This document shows positions 43,826 through 52,737 of a stretch of 64,000 nt of DNA, in pieces. Positions within the stretch are counted from its first letter, which is position 1, and each line of letters opens with the position of its first letter. Location of the stretch: assembly GCA_934670115.1 (NCBI GenBank), contig CAKUOV010000006.1, positions 13,030 to 77,029 on the forward strand, written 5' to 3'. The DNA is from an uncultured Eggerthellaceae bacterium (GTDB lineage Bacteria > Actinomycetota > Coriobacteriia > Coriobacteriales > Eggerthellaceae). The notes under the pieces were generated by a model that was given only the letters and a program-made list of their open reading frames with translations, ran no database searches and had not been told where the DNA came from. The translations under genes were made by a program, and so were the position numbers.

Positions 43826-45634
43826 ATGGCTATCGGAAACGCCTGGGTAGGCACCATTCTTCGCGTCAATTTGAGCGCGGGAACCATCGCAAAAGAACCT
43901 CTGAACATGCAAGATGCCAACGATTACGTGGGCGCGCGCGGTTTGGGCACGAAATATTACTGCAACGAGGTTGATCCCAAGATCGATCCGTTTTCCCCTG
44001 ATAATAAGCTTATTTTCATGACGGGCGCTCTGACTGGCACGTTTGCACCTTCTGCGGGCCGTTACGAAGTGGTGTCGAAGTCGCCGCTCACGGGCACTAT
44101 TGGTGCGGCAAACTCCGGCGGACATTTCGGCCCCGAGCTGAAGTACGCGGGCTACGACGGCATTATCTTTGAGGGTAAGGCCGACCATCCTGTGTACCTT
44201 TACATCAACGATGACGTGGTGGAACTGCGCGATGCAAGCCATTTGTGGGGCAAGAACGTGCACGAGACCACCGATTTGCTGGAAGCGGAAGTGGGCAAGT
44301 TCCGCATTGCCACCATTGCTCCTTCGGGCGAAAACGGCGTGCTGTTCGCGGGCGTCATGAATGACAAGAACCGTGCGGCCGGCCGTGGCGGCATGGGCGC
44401 TGTTATGGGCTCAAAGAACCTGAAAGCCGTGGTCGTTCGCGGCACGGGCAGCGTGAAAGTTGCGCGCAACCAGGGCTTTTTGGAGGAAAGCCTGAAGTCG
44501 CGCACCATTTTGCGCGAGCATCCCGTATGCGGTACCGGCCTGGCGGCGTACGGCACCGAGATTCTGGTGAACATCATCAACGAAGTGGGCGGCCTGCCCA
44601 AGAACAACGGCCGCGATGGCGCCGTGTTTGAGAACGCGTACGAGATTTCCGGCGAGAAGCTGGCCGAAGGCGCGCTGGTGAAGAACCAGGGCTGTTTCGG
44701 TTGCACCATCGCATGCGGTCGCGTGACTAAGATCGAGCCTGATGAGAGCGAGTTTTACGGCTTTGGCGAAGGCCCCGAATACGAAGCGGGCTGGAGCTTT
44801 GGCGCCGACTGCGGCGTGGATGACATTGCCGCCGTGCTGAAAGCCAACTGGATTTGCAATGAGGAGGGCATGGACCCCATTACGTTGGGCGCCACCGTTG
44901 CCTGTGCTATGGAGTTGTTCGAAGCGGGCTATATCCCCGAGAGCGACATTGGTTTCCCCTTGCGCTTTGGCGATGCTGCCGCCATGGTGCGCTGCGTGCG
45001 CATGACGGCCGATGGTGAAGGTTTCGGCAAGCTGCTGGGCCAGGGCTCTTACCGCTTGGCCGAGCATTACGGCCATCCTGAGCTGTCCATGTCCGTGAAG
45101 AAGCAGGAGATGCCCGCCTACGACGGCCGCGCCATTCAAGGCATTGCGCTTGAGTACGCAACATCCAACCGCGGAGGCTGCCACGTGCGCGGTTACATGA
45201 TCTCCCCCGAGGTGTTGGGTCTTCCCGTGAAAACAGATCCCCTGGTCACGGAAGGGAAGGGTGCGTTGCTGAAGACATTCCAGGACCTCACGGCGCTGTG
45301 CGATTCCACGGGTATTTGTCTGTTCACAACGTTCGCGCTGGGCCTGCCCGAGCTGGCCGGTTTGTATCGCGAAGCAGTGGGAACCGATGAGACCGATGAA
45401 GAGATCTTGCTGAAGGGCGAGCGCATTTGGAACCTGGAGAAGCGTTTCAACATGGCTGCCGGTGTGGAAAAAGACACGCTGCCGCCGCGCTTGCTGCGCG
45501 AAGAGCTGCCAAGTGGCCCGGCTAAAGGCAAGGTTGCGGAGCTGCAGGTTATGCTGGCCGATTACTACGAAGCGCGCGGCTGGACGGCCGAAGGCGACCC
45601 CACCGAAGCGAAGTTCCAGGAGCTTTCGCTGTAG
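43826..45634 (+). CDS. aor: Tungsten-dependent aldehyde:ferredoxin oxidoreductase catalytic subunit
   Basis: A 602-residue AOR-family protein. The N-terminal domain (RVNLSAGTIAKEPL, YVGARGLGTKYY, PFSPDNKLIFMTGALTGT) binds tungstopterin. The [4Fe-4S] ligands are CFGCTIAC (residues about 290-297) and the later cysteine in CDSTGICLF. It oxidises aldehydes to acids at a tungsten bis-pterin centre. Related class II benzoyl-CoA reductase BamB shares this fold, so an aromatic substrate cannot be excluded. The operon supplies a dedicated ferredoxin subunit and NADH-diaphorase-like subunits. Confidence 0.9.
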   Translation: MAIGNAWVGTILRVNLSAGTIAKEPLNMQDANDYVGARGLGTKYYCNEVDPKIDPFSPDNKLIFMTGALTGTFAPSAGRYEVVSKSPLTGTIGAANSGGHFGPELKYAGYDGIIFEGKADHPVYLYINDDVVELRDASHLWGKNVHETTDLLEAEVGKFRIATIAPSGENGVLFAGVMNDKNRAAGRGGMGAVMGSKNLKAVVVRGTGSVKVARNQGFLEESLKSRTILREHPVCGTGLAAYGTEILVNIINEVGGLPKNNGRDGAVFENAYEISGEKLAEGALVKNQGCFGCTIACGRVTKIEPDESEFYGFGEGPEYEAGWSFGADCGVDDIAAVLKANWICNEEGMDPITLGATVACAMELFEAGYIPESDIGFPLRFGDAAAMVRCVRMTADGEGFGKLLGQGSYRLAEHYGHPELSMSVKKQEMPAYDGRAIQGIALEYATSNRGGCHVRGYMISPEVLGLPVKTDPLVTEGKGALLKTFQDLTALCDSTGICLFTTFALGLPELAGLYREAVGTDETDEEILLKGERIWNLEKRFNMAAGVEKDTLPPRLLREELPSGPAKGKVAELQVMLADYYEARGWTAEGDPTEAKFQELSL

Positions 45635-45642
45635 GGCGCCGC

Positions 45643-45915
45643 ATGAACGTCAAGTTTTTCGCGACATATCGCAAAATCGTGGGGCAGGGGTGCATCGACA
45701 TCCCCGCCCCCCGCGACGTTTTGGAGTTGCTGGAGATTTTGGAGCAGCGTTACCCCGATTTTCGGGGACTGCTGCTCAACGCTGATCATACCGATAAGGG
45801 ACGCGATGCCATTGTGCTGGTGTGCGGACGGCATATCGAGCATCTGGATGGCGTGCACACCGCGCTTTCCGAGCAGGATTACGTTGCGGTGACGCCGCTT
45901 GTTGCAGGCGGCTGA
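45643..45915 (+). CDS. MoaD/ThiS-family sulfur-carrier protein
   Basis: A 90-residue ubiquitin-fold protein ending in Gly-Gly (VTPLVAGG), the thiocarboxylate site. It starts nine bases after the AOR gene. With the E1-like gene at 49312 it forms a dedicated sulfur-carrier pair for the pterin cofactor of the tungsten enzyme. Confidence 0.88.
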   Translation: MNVKFFATYRKIVGQGCIDIPAPRDVLELLEILEQRYPDFRGLLLNADHTDKGRDAIVLVCGRHIEHLDGVHTALSEQDYVAVTPLVAGG

Positions 45916-46093
45916 GCTGCGGTAATGCTGCTGTTGCGGTTGCGGTGCTGCGGGTATGGCGCGGTCGCGATGCCTCAGCAGCGCGGCCGTGACGCTGCTG
46001 TGACGCAAGTGTGACCGTGATCGCGGCTGCTGCTCCGGTGCCGCGCCGCCGCCTTCCGCCCGCATGCGTTCCTTGAACACGAAGGAGACTCCT

Positions 46094-46585
46094 ATGGTTT
46101 CCGAAGACGAAATCATCCGAATCGTGCAGTCGTATCCTGCCGAGCGCCGCTATGCGTTGGCTGCCATGCAGGATATGCAGCATGCGTTCAACTATATTCC
46201 CGAACGGGGACTTACTCGACTGGCCGAGCATTTGAACTGCGGTGTTGCCCAGCTCTATTCCATGGCCACGTTCTATAAAGCGTTGTCGCTCAAGCCTAAG
46301 GGCAAGCACATCATCAAGATCTGCAACGGCACCGCCTGTCACATTCGCGGATCCGTGAACTTAGCAACGGGCCTCAAGCGCGAGCTGGGTATTGAGCCGG
46401 GCGAGACTACCGAGGACGGGCTGTTCTCCGTGGAAATGGTAAATTGCCTGGGTTCGTGTGCGCTGTCGCCGGTCATGTTGGTCGATGGCACGTACCACAA
46501 TAAGCTGAAGCTGGAAGACGTCCCCGGCATTGTGGAGCACTATCGCTCGCTTGATGCCGAAGAAGGGGAGGCCAGCAATGAGTAA
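46094..46585 (+). CDS. NuoE-like [2Fe-2S] thioredoxin-fold subunit
   Basis: A 163-residue NuoE/HydC-type protein. The [2Fe-2S] ligands are in CNGTACHIRGS and NCLGSCALSPVMLVDG. AAGGAG sits before ATG 46094, preferred over ATG 46064. The 178 bases before it, after the MoaD gene, are GC-rich with no clear feature. It overlaps the next gene by eight bases. Confidence 0.92.
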   Translation: MVSEDEIIRIVQSYPAERRYALAAMQDMQHAFNYIPERGLTRLAEHLNCGVAQLYSMATFYKALSLKPKGKHIIKICNGTACHIRGSVNLATGLKRELGIEPGETTEDGLFSVEMVNCLGSCALSPVMLVDGTYHNKLKLEDVPGIVEHYRSLDAEEGEASNE

Positions 46586-48368
46586 GACCGAAAAGATTCT
46601 AGTGTGTTGCGGCACGGGCTGCATTGCTAACGGCGCATACGATGTGGCGCGCGCCTTAGAGGAAGAAATCACGGCGCAGAATGCAAATGCCCTGGTAGAG
46701 CTTAAGGTGTGCCGCACGGGTTGCTCGGGCGAATGCGAGCAGGGTCCGCTGGTGCGCTTGATGCCGCGCGACACCATGTATTACAAGGTGAAGCCAGCGG
46801 ACGCATCCGATATTATTGCCTCACTTGAAGGCGAGCCGGTAGAGAAGCTTCTGTATCGCGATGAGCAGGGGAAACGTCACGAGCATCAAGCCGACAACCC
46901 CTTCTACGGCTTGCAGAACAAAGTGGTGCTGAAAGATGTGGGCATCATCGACCCGCTGAGCTTGGATGAATACCTTGCCGCGGGCGGCTATGAAGGTCTG
47001 AAGAAGGCCCTGACCATGACGCCCGACGAGATTATCACCGAGGTGGAAAAGAGCGGTCTGCGCGGTAAGGGTGGCGCGGGCTTCCCCACGGGGCGGAAGT
47101 GGCGCAGCGCGGCAGGCTACGACGTCACGCCGAAATGCATCGTGTGCAACGGCGACGAGGGCGACCCAGGCGCTTTCATGGACGGCTCTACTATGGAAGG
47201 CAGCCCCCACGCTGTTATTGAGGGCATGATTATTGGCGCGCTGGCCATTGGCGCCGAGACGGGCGTGCTCTACATTCGAGACGAATACGCCTTGGCGCGC
47301 GAGCATATCCAGCATGCCATTGACGATGCGTACGCAGCGGGCATTCTGGGCGAGCACATCATGGGCACCAATCACAAGCTGGACTTGAGCATTGTGCGTG
47401 GCGGCGGCGCATTCGTGTGCGGCGAATCCACGGCCCTTATGAACTCCATCGAGGGCAAGGTGGGCGAGCCGCGTCCCAAGTACATCCGCAGCGTTCAGAG
47501 CGGCTTGTTCGAGAAGCCCACGGTGCTGAATAACGTTGAGTCGTTGGCGTCCATCCCCACCATCTTGGCTCAGGGCGGCGAAGCGTATGCCCAGATAGGA
47601 ACAGAAAAATCGAAGGGCACGAAAGTGTTTGCCATGGTCGGAAAAGTCAAGCACACTGGCTTGGTGGAAGTGCCCATGGGTACTACGCTGCGCACCCTTA
47701 TCTACGACATTGGCGGCGGCATTATCAACGACCGTCCCTTCAAGGCCATTCAGACGGGCGGTCCGTCGGGCGGCTGTATTCCCGAGAGCTTGCTGGACTT
47801 GCCGGTGGACTTCGACACGCTAACCGAATACGGTGCCATGATGGGCTCCGGCGGTATGATTGTTATGGACGATCGCAGCTGCATGGTGGAAGTTGCGCGC
47901 TACTACATTGATTTCCTGTGCGAGGAAAGCTGCGGAAAATGCACGCCGTGCCGCGAGGGCTTGCGTCAGATGCGTTACATCCTCAACGAGATTTGCGAAG
48001 GCCGCGGCAAAGAGGGCGACATCGAGCTGCTTGAGGAAATCGGCCACATGATGCAGGACGCCTCCCTGTGCGCATTGGGCCGCACGGCAGCGAATCCTGT
48101 GCTGACCACCATTAAGTTCTTCCGCGACGAATATGAGGCGCATATTCGCGAGCATCGTTGTCCGGCAGGTGTGTGCGCCGCTCTGACCAGGTTCGTTATT
48201 GACCCACAGAAGTGTGTGGGGTGCGGCCTGTGCGCCAAGGCGTGCCCTGCCGATGCGATTTCTGGCGAACGGAAACAGCCGCATGTGATTGATCCTTCTG
48301 CGTGCATTGCTTGCGGCAGTTGCCGCGAGGCGTGTCGTGTGGATGCGGTGCTGACGGAGGGGAGGTAG
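46578..48368 (+). CDS. NuoF-like NADH-binding flavoprotein subunit with C-terminal ferredoxin domain
   Basis: A 596-residue NuoF/HydB-type protein. An N-terminal thioredoxin-like [2Fe-2S] domain (CCGTGCIANG, CRTGCSGECEQGP) is followed by the NADH/FMN core (GKGGAGFPTGRKW, CNGDEGDPGAFMDGS, GGGAFVCGESTAL). Next are the N3-type cluster motif (ESCGKCTPCREG) and a two-[4Fe-4S] ferredoxin tail (CVGCGLCAKACP, CIACGSCREACR). GGGGAGG precedes ATG 46578. The layout is that of electron-bifurcating hydrogenase or formate-dehydrogenase beta subunits, so it may let the aldehyde oxidoreductase reduce NAD and ferredoxin together. Confidence 0.92.
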   Translation: MSKTEKILVCCGTGCIANGAYDVARALEEEITAQNANALVELKVCRTGCSGECEQGPLVRLMPRDTMYYKVKPADASDIIASLEGEPVEKLLYRDEQGKRHEHQADNPFYGLQNKVVLKDVGIIDPLSLDEYLAAGGYEGLKKALTMTPDEIITEVEKSGLRGKGGAGFPTGRKWRSAAGYDVTPKCIVCNGDEGDPGAFMDGSTMEGSPHAVIEGMIIGALAIGAETGVLYIRDEYALAREHIQHAIDDAYAAGILGEHIMGTNHKLDLSIVRGGGAFVCGESTALMNSIEGKVGEPRPKYIRSVQSGLFEKPTVLNNVESLASIPTILAQGGEAYAQIGTEKSKGTKVFAMVGKVKHTGLVEVPMGTTLRTLIYDIGGGIINDRPFKAIQTGGPSGGCIPESLLDLPVDFDTLTEYGAMMGSGGMIVMDDRSCMVEVARYYIDFLCEESCGKCTPCREGLRQMRYILNEICEGRGKEGDIELLEEIGHMMQDASLCALGRTAANPVLTTIKFFRDEYEAHIREHRCPAGVCAALTRFVIDPQKCVGCGLCAKACPADAISGERKQPHVIDPSACIACGSCREACRVDAVLTEGR

Positions 48369-48370
48369 CC

Positions 48371-49102
48371 ATGGTCAAGACCTACGAGATTGCAATCGAT
48401 GGTGTACCCTGCATCGCTCAGCATGGCGAATACCTGTGGGATGTGGCAAAACGCAATGGCATTGAGATTCCGGCGCTGTGTCGCAGCAACGCGTTTGCGG
48501 AGCATCGCGCGTGTTGTCGCGTGTGCATTGTGGAAGTGATTACGCGCGGTCGCTCCAAGGTGGTCACGTCGTGCGTGTATCCCGTTGAAGGTGAGTGCGA
48601 GGTACTTACGAATTCGCCGAAGATCGTACAGGAGCGCAAAGTTCTTTTGGCGTTGCTGGCAGCACGTGCGCCTGAGTCTGAGGTGATTGCGGATATGGCA
48701 GCGCAGATGGGCGCGACCGAAGGTTATGCGCGCCTTAAGCCGCTGGATGCGGGCAAGTGCATTCTGTGTGGTCTGTGTGTGCAGGCGTGTGAAAACATGG
48801 GCGCGGGGGCAATTTCTACCGTGAATCGTGGCGTGGACAAAGAGGTCAACACGCCGTATGGCGCGGCAAGCGATGCCTGTATTGGTTGTTTGAGCTGCGC
48901 AAACGTGTGTCCTACAGGCTGCATTGAGTTTACGGAAGATTCCGATACGCGCACGATTTGGAATCACACGTTCGCGCTGGTCCGTTGCAAGGAGTGCGGT
49001 CAGGTTCTGGGAACGCGCGAGATGTCGGACGTGGACATCTGCGATGCGTGTCGCAAAAAAGCTCTTGCAGATGAGCTGGCGCAGACGTATCGTTTCGTGT
49101 AG
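48371..49102 (+). CDS. NuoG/HoxU-like Fe-S subunit
   Basis: A 243-residue protein. A [2Fe-2S] ferredoxin domain (LCRSNAF, CCRVCIVEV, SCVYPV) and a two-[4Fe-4S] domain (CILCGLCVQACENMG, CIGCLSCANVCPTGC) match the N-terminal part of NuoG/HoxU. A Cys pair segment (CKECGQ, CDACRKK) at the C-terminus looks like a zinc ribbon. GGAGG precedes ATG 48371. It probably links the NuoEF-like pair to the AOR small subunit. The following 209 bases to the E1 gene are GC-rich with no feature. Confidence 0.9.
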   Translation: MVKTYEIAIDGVPCIAQHGEYLWDVAKRNGIEIPALCRSNAFAEHRACCRVCIVEVITRGRSKVVTSCVYPVEGECEVLTNSPKIVQERKVLLALLAARAPESEVIADMAAQMGATEGYARLKPLDAGKCILCGLCVQACENMGAGAISTVNRGVDKEVNTPYGAASDACIGCLSCANVCPTGCIEFTEDSDTRTIWNHTFALVRCKECGQVLGTREMSDVDICDACRKKALADELAQTYRFV

Positions 49103-49311
49103 CTGCTTAGCGGCGTGCCGCGAGCGCGCGAACGCGCGGACGCAGGTCGCGCAGGGACGGCTTGGCACGACGACATGCTGGGTTGGCGCCGACGCAGGTT
49201 GTGTGCGAGTATGGGGTGACGGGCGGCTGCTCGATAGGCGCATCGAGCGGCGTGTTGCGGACGTGGTACGGTGCGGCAGTCAGTGAAGAGATATCAACGA
49301 AAGGGGGCGCT

Positions 49312-50010
49312 ATGGCATTTCACCACCGATATGATCGCAATAAGCAAGCGCTGTCGGACCAAGAGTGCCAGGCGCTCCAAACGTGCAAGGTGGCGATTGT
49401 CGGCTGTGGCGGTTTGGGCGGCTTTGTTGCCGAACATCTGGCGCGCGTTGGCGTGGGCGGTTTGCGCCTGGTTGATGCCGACGTTTTCGAGGAATCGAAC
49501 TTGAATCGTCAGCTTTTCTGCACCGAGGAAACATTGGGCGTGGCAAAAGTGGATGCAGCCGCCAAGCGTTTGGCCGCGGTGAACTCTTCGGTTGCGGTAG
49601 AGCCGGTAAGAGCATATCTGACTAGCGATAATGCCGCCGATTTAATAGTCGGGTGTTGCTGTGTGGTGGATTGTCTGGACAACGTGTCTTCTCGTTTCCA
49701 GCTGGCACGTGCTTGCCAGACAGCGGGCGTTCCCATTGTGTACGGTGCCATTGCCGGTTGGTTCGGCCAGGTGTGCACGGTGTTTCCCGGCGATGTTTCC
49801 TTTGCTTCCTTATATGGTGCCGTTATGGATGCCAATGGGGAAGGTGTGCAGAAAACCGAGGGCAACTTGCCATTTACAGCGGGGGTGGTCGCATCGTTTC
49901 AAGCGGCGGAAGCCGTAAAGGTGCTGCTGGGCAAGCCCGATGTCGTTCGCAATCGTCTGCTTATGATTGACTTGCTGTTTGGTTCCGTGGAAGAAATGAT
50001 TTTACGATGA
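49312..50010 (+). CDS. MoeB/ThiF-family adenylyltransferase
   Basis: A 232-residue E1-like protein. The nucleotide site is VAIVGCGGLGGFVAEHLAR, with LVDADVFEESNLNRQ after it. Only VIVGCCCVVDCLDN provides cysteines in the middle; a C-terminal zinc CxxC is not obvious. AAAGGGGGC precedes ATG 49312. It should adenylate the C-terminal glycine of the MoaD-like protein encoded in the same operon, giving the tungsten enzyme its own cofactor sulfur supply. Confidence 0.87.
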   Translation: MAFHHRYDRNKQALSDQECQALQTCKVAIVGCGGLGGFVAEHLARVGVGGLRLVDADVFEESNLNRQLFCTEETLGVAKVDAAAKRLAAVNSSVAVEPVRAYLTSDNAADLIVGCCCVVDCLDNVSSRFQLARACQTAGVPIVYGAIAGWFGQVCTVFPGDVSFASLYGAVMDANGEGVQKTEGNLPFTAGVVASFQAAEAVKVLLGKPDVVRNRLLMIDLLFGSVEEMILR

Positions 50011-50537
50011 GGCGAGCAAATACCCCTGCGGGAAAACTCCGGTTGTTCAATGCGCTTGTTGCTTTGGTGATTGCTGTTTTCTTCTTGGTCCATTCAGGGC
50101 TGGGGACGGCGTCTTTCTTTGTTGACGGTCTGGTCAACAGCGTGCCATGGCTGGTGTGGGGCATGTTGGGTGTTGTGGGCGTGCATGTGGTTGCCAGCGT
50201 TGCCGCTACCGTTTTAATGTTGACCGACAAAGAACGTCCACCGAGCGTACGTAAGAAGCGCCACTTTGTATTGAAATGGGCCACAGGCGCACTGTTGGCG
50301 TTGGTGATTGCGGCGCATCTGTGCTGCGTTGTCTTTCCCGGCTTTCTTGCAATCGGTCCCGATCAGCTGAGAATTCCGTTTTTATTGCTGCTGGCGGTTC
50401 TCGCGTGGCACGTGGGCATTGCCACGAAATCTCTCGCGCGCGACTTGGGTATTGGCAAAAAGACGCGTGATGTCATGCGCGCGGGCTATGTTCTTGCCGT
50501 TTTGGCCCTGATTGTATTCATGTTGTCGGATTTTTAG
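50007..50537 (+). CDS. Small membrane protein with conserved helix histidines (cytochrome-b-like?)
   Basis: A 176-residue protein whose ATG overlaps the stop of the E1 gene (ATGA), so it belongs to the operon. It has four to five hydrophobic segments. A histidine occurs in each of four of them (VHSG, VHVVAS, AHLCC, WHVGIATKSL), a pattern seen in di-heme membrane anchors such as those of succinate/fumarate reductases. I do not recognise the family. If heme is bound, it could pass electrons from the oxidoreductase to menaquinone. The last codons are supplied by a palindromic element. Confidence 0.65.
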   Translation: MRRANTPAGKLRLFNALVALVIAVFFLVHSGLGTASFFVDGLVNSVPWLVWGMLGVVGVHVVASVAATVLMLTDKERPPSVRKKRHFVLKWATGALLALVIAAHLCCVVFPGFLAIGPDQLRIPFLLLLAVLAWHVGIATKSLARDLGIGKKTRDVMRAGYVLAVLALIVFMLSDF

Positions 50538-50743
50538 CCCCAATGTGCGAAATATTCCTGTTCGGGGTAGGTTTGCTTTTGAAGCGAGAAGATATTTCTA
50601 TTCGATGATGAGCGCGACCTGGGCTTTTACTGGGGTGTCGGGAGAACATGGCTTTCAAGATGGCTTCGTGGGTCTCGTTCACACCCCTGACCTACCCCGA
50701 ACTGTCATATTTTGCGCATTCACCCCGATTTTTCGACAACATG
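50519..50743. repeat. Palindromic 225-bp element (MITE-like), copy B
   Basis: Ends CATGTTGTCG (50519-50528) and CGACAACATG (50734-50743). Internal inverted arms of about 30 bases lie at 50543-50572 and 50690-50719, 25 of 30 pairing. Size, terminal sequence and internal order match the element at 37983-38209, and both right ends share ACCCCG, a T-run, then CRACAACATG. Its left end forms the 3' end of the preceding membrane-protein gene. Confidence 0.75.
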
Positions 50744-50864
50744 CGCTTCTGAACTCAAAGCGCGGAAGGGAAACGCAAGCGCGCGAAAGCGAATGTCTAC
50801 GAGGAAAAAGTAACCCGTTAAGATGTCTATTTGTTTAAAGCTCGGCAAAACGTCTGAAAATATC

Positions 50865-50898
50865 ACAGGAGCCGTAGCAATAACGCTACGGCTCCTGT
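50865..50898. terminator. 14-bp perfect stem-loop
   Basis: ACAGGAGCCGTAGC (50865-50878) pairs with GCTACGGCTCCTGT (50885-50898) around a six-base loop. It is a probable terminator of the AOR operon. Confidence 0.6.
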
Positions 50899-50937
50899 AT
50901 GTTCGTCGAATGAGTGGTTGTTCATGCGCTAGGTGGT

Positions 50938-50975
50938 AGTGCGGCTGGTAGCTAGAGAGCGCCGCCAGCCGCACT
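50938..50975 (-). terminator. Stem-loop after the PH-domain gene
   Basis: AGTGCGGCTGG (50938-50948) pairs with CCAGCCGCACT (50965-50975). It lies just past the stop codon of the minus-strand PH-domain gene. Confidence 0.6.
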
Positions 50976-50983
50976 TACAAGGG

Positions 50984-51355
50984 TTATCCTAATACCGCGG
51001 AAGCAATCAGCGCATCGATTTCTCGAACGTTGACATCGCGACCAAGGTTGATTTTGATATGCCCCGCGCGGGTCCATAGTTCAATTTCCGCATTTAGATC
51101 CAGCTTGCCGGCGTTTTCACTCGACCACATGTTTACTGCCGACCAAGGAAGGGAATACACTTCGACCTTTTTACCCGTGATGCCCTGCGCGTCGCTCACG
51201 ATGAGCCTTTTGTTGGTGAAGAGTGCAACGTCGCGTATGGTTTTATAGGCAGCGTAGGGAACTTCGTTCTCAAGCAGTACCGATGCGGTTTCGCTTGGAA
51301 TGGCACATTTTGATGCGAAGGTCCAAACGGCGAAGGGTGCAAGTTCGTTTGCCAT
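50984..51355 (-). CDS. Bacterial PH-domain protein
   Basis: A 123-residue protein resembling the bacterial pleckstrin-homology family formerly called DUF1696: VPYAAYKTIRDVALFTNKRLIVSDAQG, GKKVEVYSLPWSAVNMWS, and the closing IELWTRAGHIKINLGRDVN strands. A purine-rich GAAGAAAG precedes the ATG. The family is cytoplasmic with unknown function. The following 260 bases to the next gene contain nothing I can assign. Confidence 0.85.
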   Translation of the reverse strand: MANELAPFAVWTFASKCAIPSETASVLLENEVPYAAYKTIRDVALFTNKRLIVSDAQGITGKKVEVYSLPWSAVNMWSSENAGKLDLNAEIELWTRAGHIKINLGRDVNVREIDALIASAVLG

Positions 51356-51616
51356 GCGTGTTTTCTTTCTTCGGGGTAAGTGATAAAGCTACTTTCAATT
51401 ATAGGGGTTTTCATACATGGCGTGAAGCGCTCCTTGCTTGTATTGGGGCAGGGAAAATCTTTCGAGTAACGCTTTGTTGGTGTCCGCTGCATGCTGCTGG
51501 ATATGTGATGTTGCATGTGCCCTGGAGGGCTTAGCGTGCTCGATGCACGAGGTGCGGTGCGTTCGGGCGGCAGGCGCTTATTTGCTTCTGAATTTGCTGC
51601 GACAGGGTGCGTGTAG

Positions 51617-52081
51617 CTACTTGTCGAATGCGTGTTTTCCCGCAATCCAGATTCCTATCAGGATTTCCGCAACGGACAATCCCAAAAGAACTCCAGAAAC
51701 GAAATCCTGTACGTTTGTTCCACCGGAGGTGTTGGACAGGGCTCCGCAAGCAATTCCCAAAACGATAAGGACAAGGCCGAAAAGGACATTTTTCTGCCGC
51801 TCAAGCTCTTGCGTGCGGCGAATCAGATCAAGGATTCGCTCGTCGTCGCAGGCTGGGGCGTTGCTCTCTGGTGCGTCCTTGCCGTCGATTAGTTCCGGGA
51901 GCGTTACATGAAGTGCGCTGCAAAGCTCTTGAATGATGCTGTAATCAGGCATAGACTTGCCGTTTTCCCACTTGGAGATGGCGTTGTTGGATACGCCAAG
52001 CATTTCGCCCAGCTGTTCCTGTGTAAGGTTTTGCGCGCGCCGCTTCTGTGCGATGAAATCGCCAATGACTCTTTGGTTCAT
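51617..52081 (-). CDS. XRE-family regulator with C-terminal transmembrane segments
   Basis: A 154-residue protein. The helix-turn-helix occupies residues 5-60 (IGDFIAQKRRAQNLTQEQLG, VSNNAISKWENGKSMPD). A charged linker follows, then two hydrophobic helices (LFGLVLIVLGIACGAL and FVSGVLLGLSVAEILIGIWI). AGGAAG precedes ATG 52081. Membrane-tethered XRE proteins usually sense envelope or growth signals; the target is unknown. Confidence 0.86.
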   Translation of the reverse strand: MNQRVIGDFIAQKRRAQNLTQEQLGEMLGVSNNAISKWENGKSMPDYSIIQELCSALHVTLPELIDGKDAPESNAPACDDERILDLIRRTQELERQKNVLFGLVLIVLGIACGALSNTSGGTNVQDFVSGVLLGLSVAEILIGIWIAGKHAFDK

Positions 52082-52312
52082 CGGGATGCTTCCTGTATCG
52101 AAGATGCTTTGAGCATACGGCAAAGGTAGAGATTAGGACACCCCTTGGTGGTAGAATTTGGATAGAATATGGGATGACGGGCGGTTTCACGGCGCAGGCT
52201 GCGCTTTGAGTGCGGCTTTCTGGTGACGTGGCGTTATGGCCTCTGCGGGATGAATTGCATCATGCGAGGATTGTCTGATTGAGCTTACGATCCACGAGAA
52301 GGAAACGGGCAA

Positions 52313-52483
52313 ATGGTTGGTGAGTACTCGAAAGTGCGAATTAAATCAACAGGACATGTTGGCGTTGTTGTTGAGTTTGACGCCAGGACGCGCGGAGCAA
52401 TTCATCTTGTTGAGCTGACGGATACAGACGACGATGCGCGGATGGTATGGGTTGATTCCGATGACTTGGAGGAGCTTCCTTAA
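52313..52483 (+). CDS. Small protein, 56 residues, SH3-like
   Basis: Begins MVGEYSKVRIKSTGHVGVVVEFD and ends MVWVDSDDLEELP. AAGGAA precedes ATG 52313. The beta-rich pattern V-R-I-K-S-T-G-x-x-G-V-V-V-E followed by W-V-D-x-x-D-L-E-E-L resembles the next small gene, so the two are probably paralogues with a KOW/SH3-like fold. Function unknown. Confidence 0.65.
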   Translation: MVGEYSKVRIKSTGHVGVVVEFDARTRGAIHLVELTDTDDDARMVWVDSDDLEELP

Positions 52484-52557
52484 GATGAGTTCTGTTCGTT
52501 TGGCGCAGAAGAAGGCGTTGCTGTGAAGCTTTGTTGCAGAAAGGAGGTTGCTGTCCG

Positions 52558-52737
52558 GTGTTTCGACTCTATGATCGTGTTTTAGATACAGTAACGGGGA
52601 AGCCGTGTTTTGTTGTTGACATCGACGATCACGGTGTTGCTGGCACCGTTTATGGTGTTGAATCCGAAGATCAAGCGGATGATGATTGGTTTAGGTGGGC
52701 GGAAGAATCTGAGCTAAAGAAGATTCCTGAGCACTAG
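52558..52737 (+). CDS. Small protein, 59 residues, paralogue of the upstream gene
   Basis: GTG 52558 follows AAGGAGG by about ten bases; the sequence is MFRLYDRVLDTVTGKPCFVV, then DIDDHGVAGTVYGVESEDQ and ends WAEESELKKIPEH. It shares the fold pattern of the preceding 56-residue protein (V-x-T-G-x-x-x-x-V-V-D/E, then W-x-x-x-x-E-L-x-x-I/L-P). Such tiny pairs are typical of mobile or phage-derived DNA. Function unknown. Confidence 0.6.
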   Translation: MFRLYDRVLDTVTGKPCFVVDIDDHGVAGTVYGVESEDQADDDWFRWAEESELKKIPEH

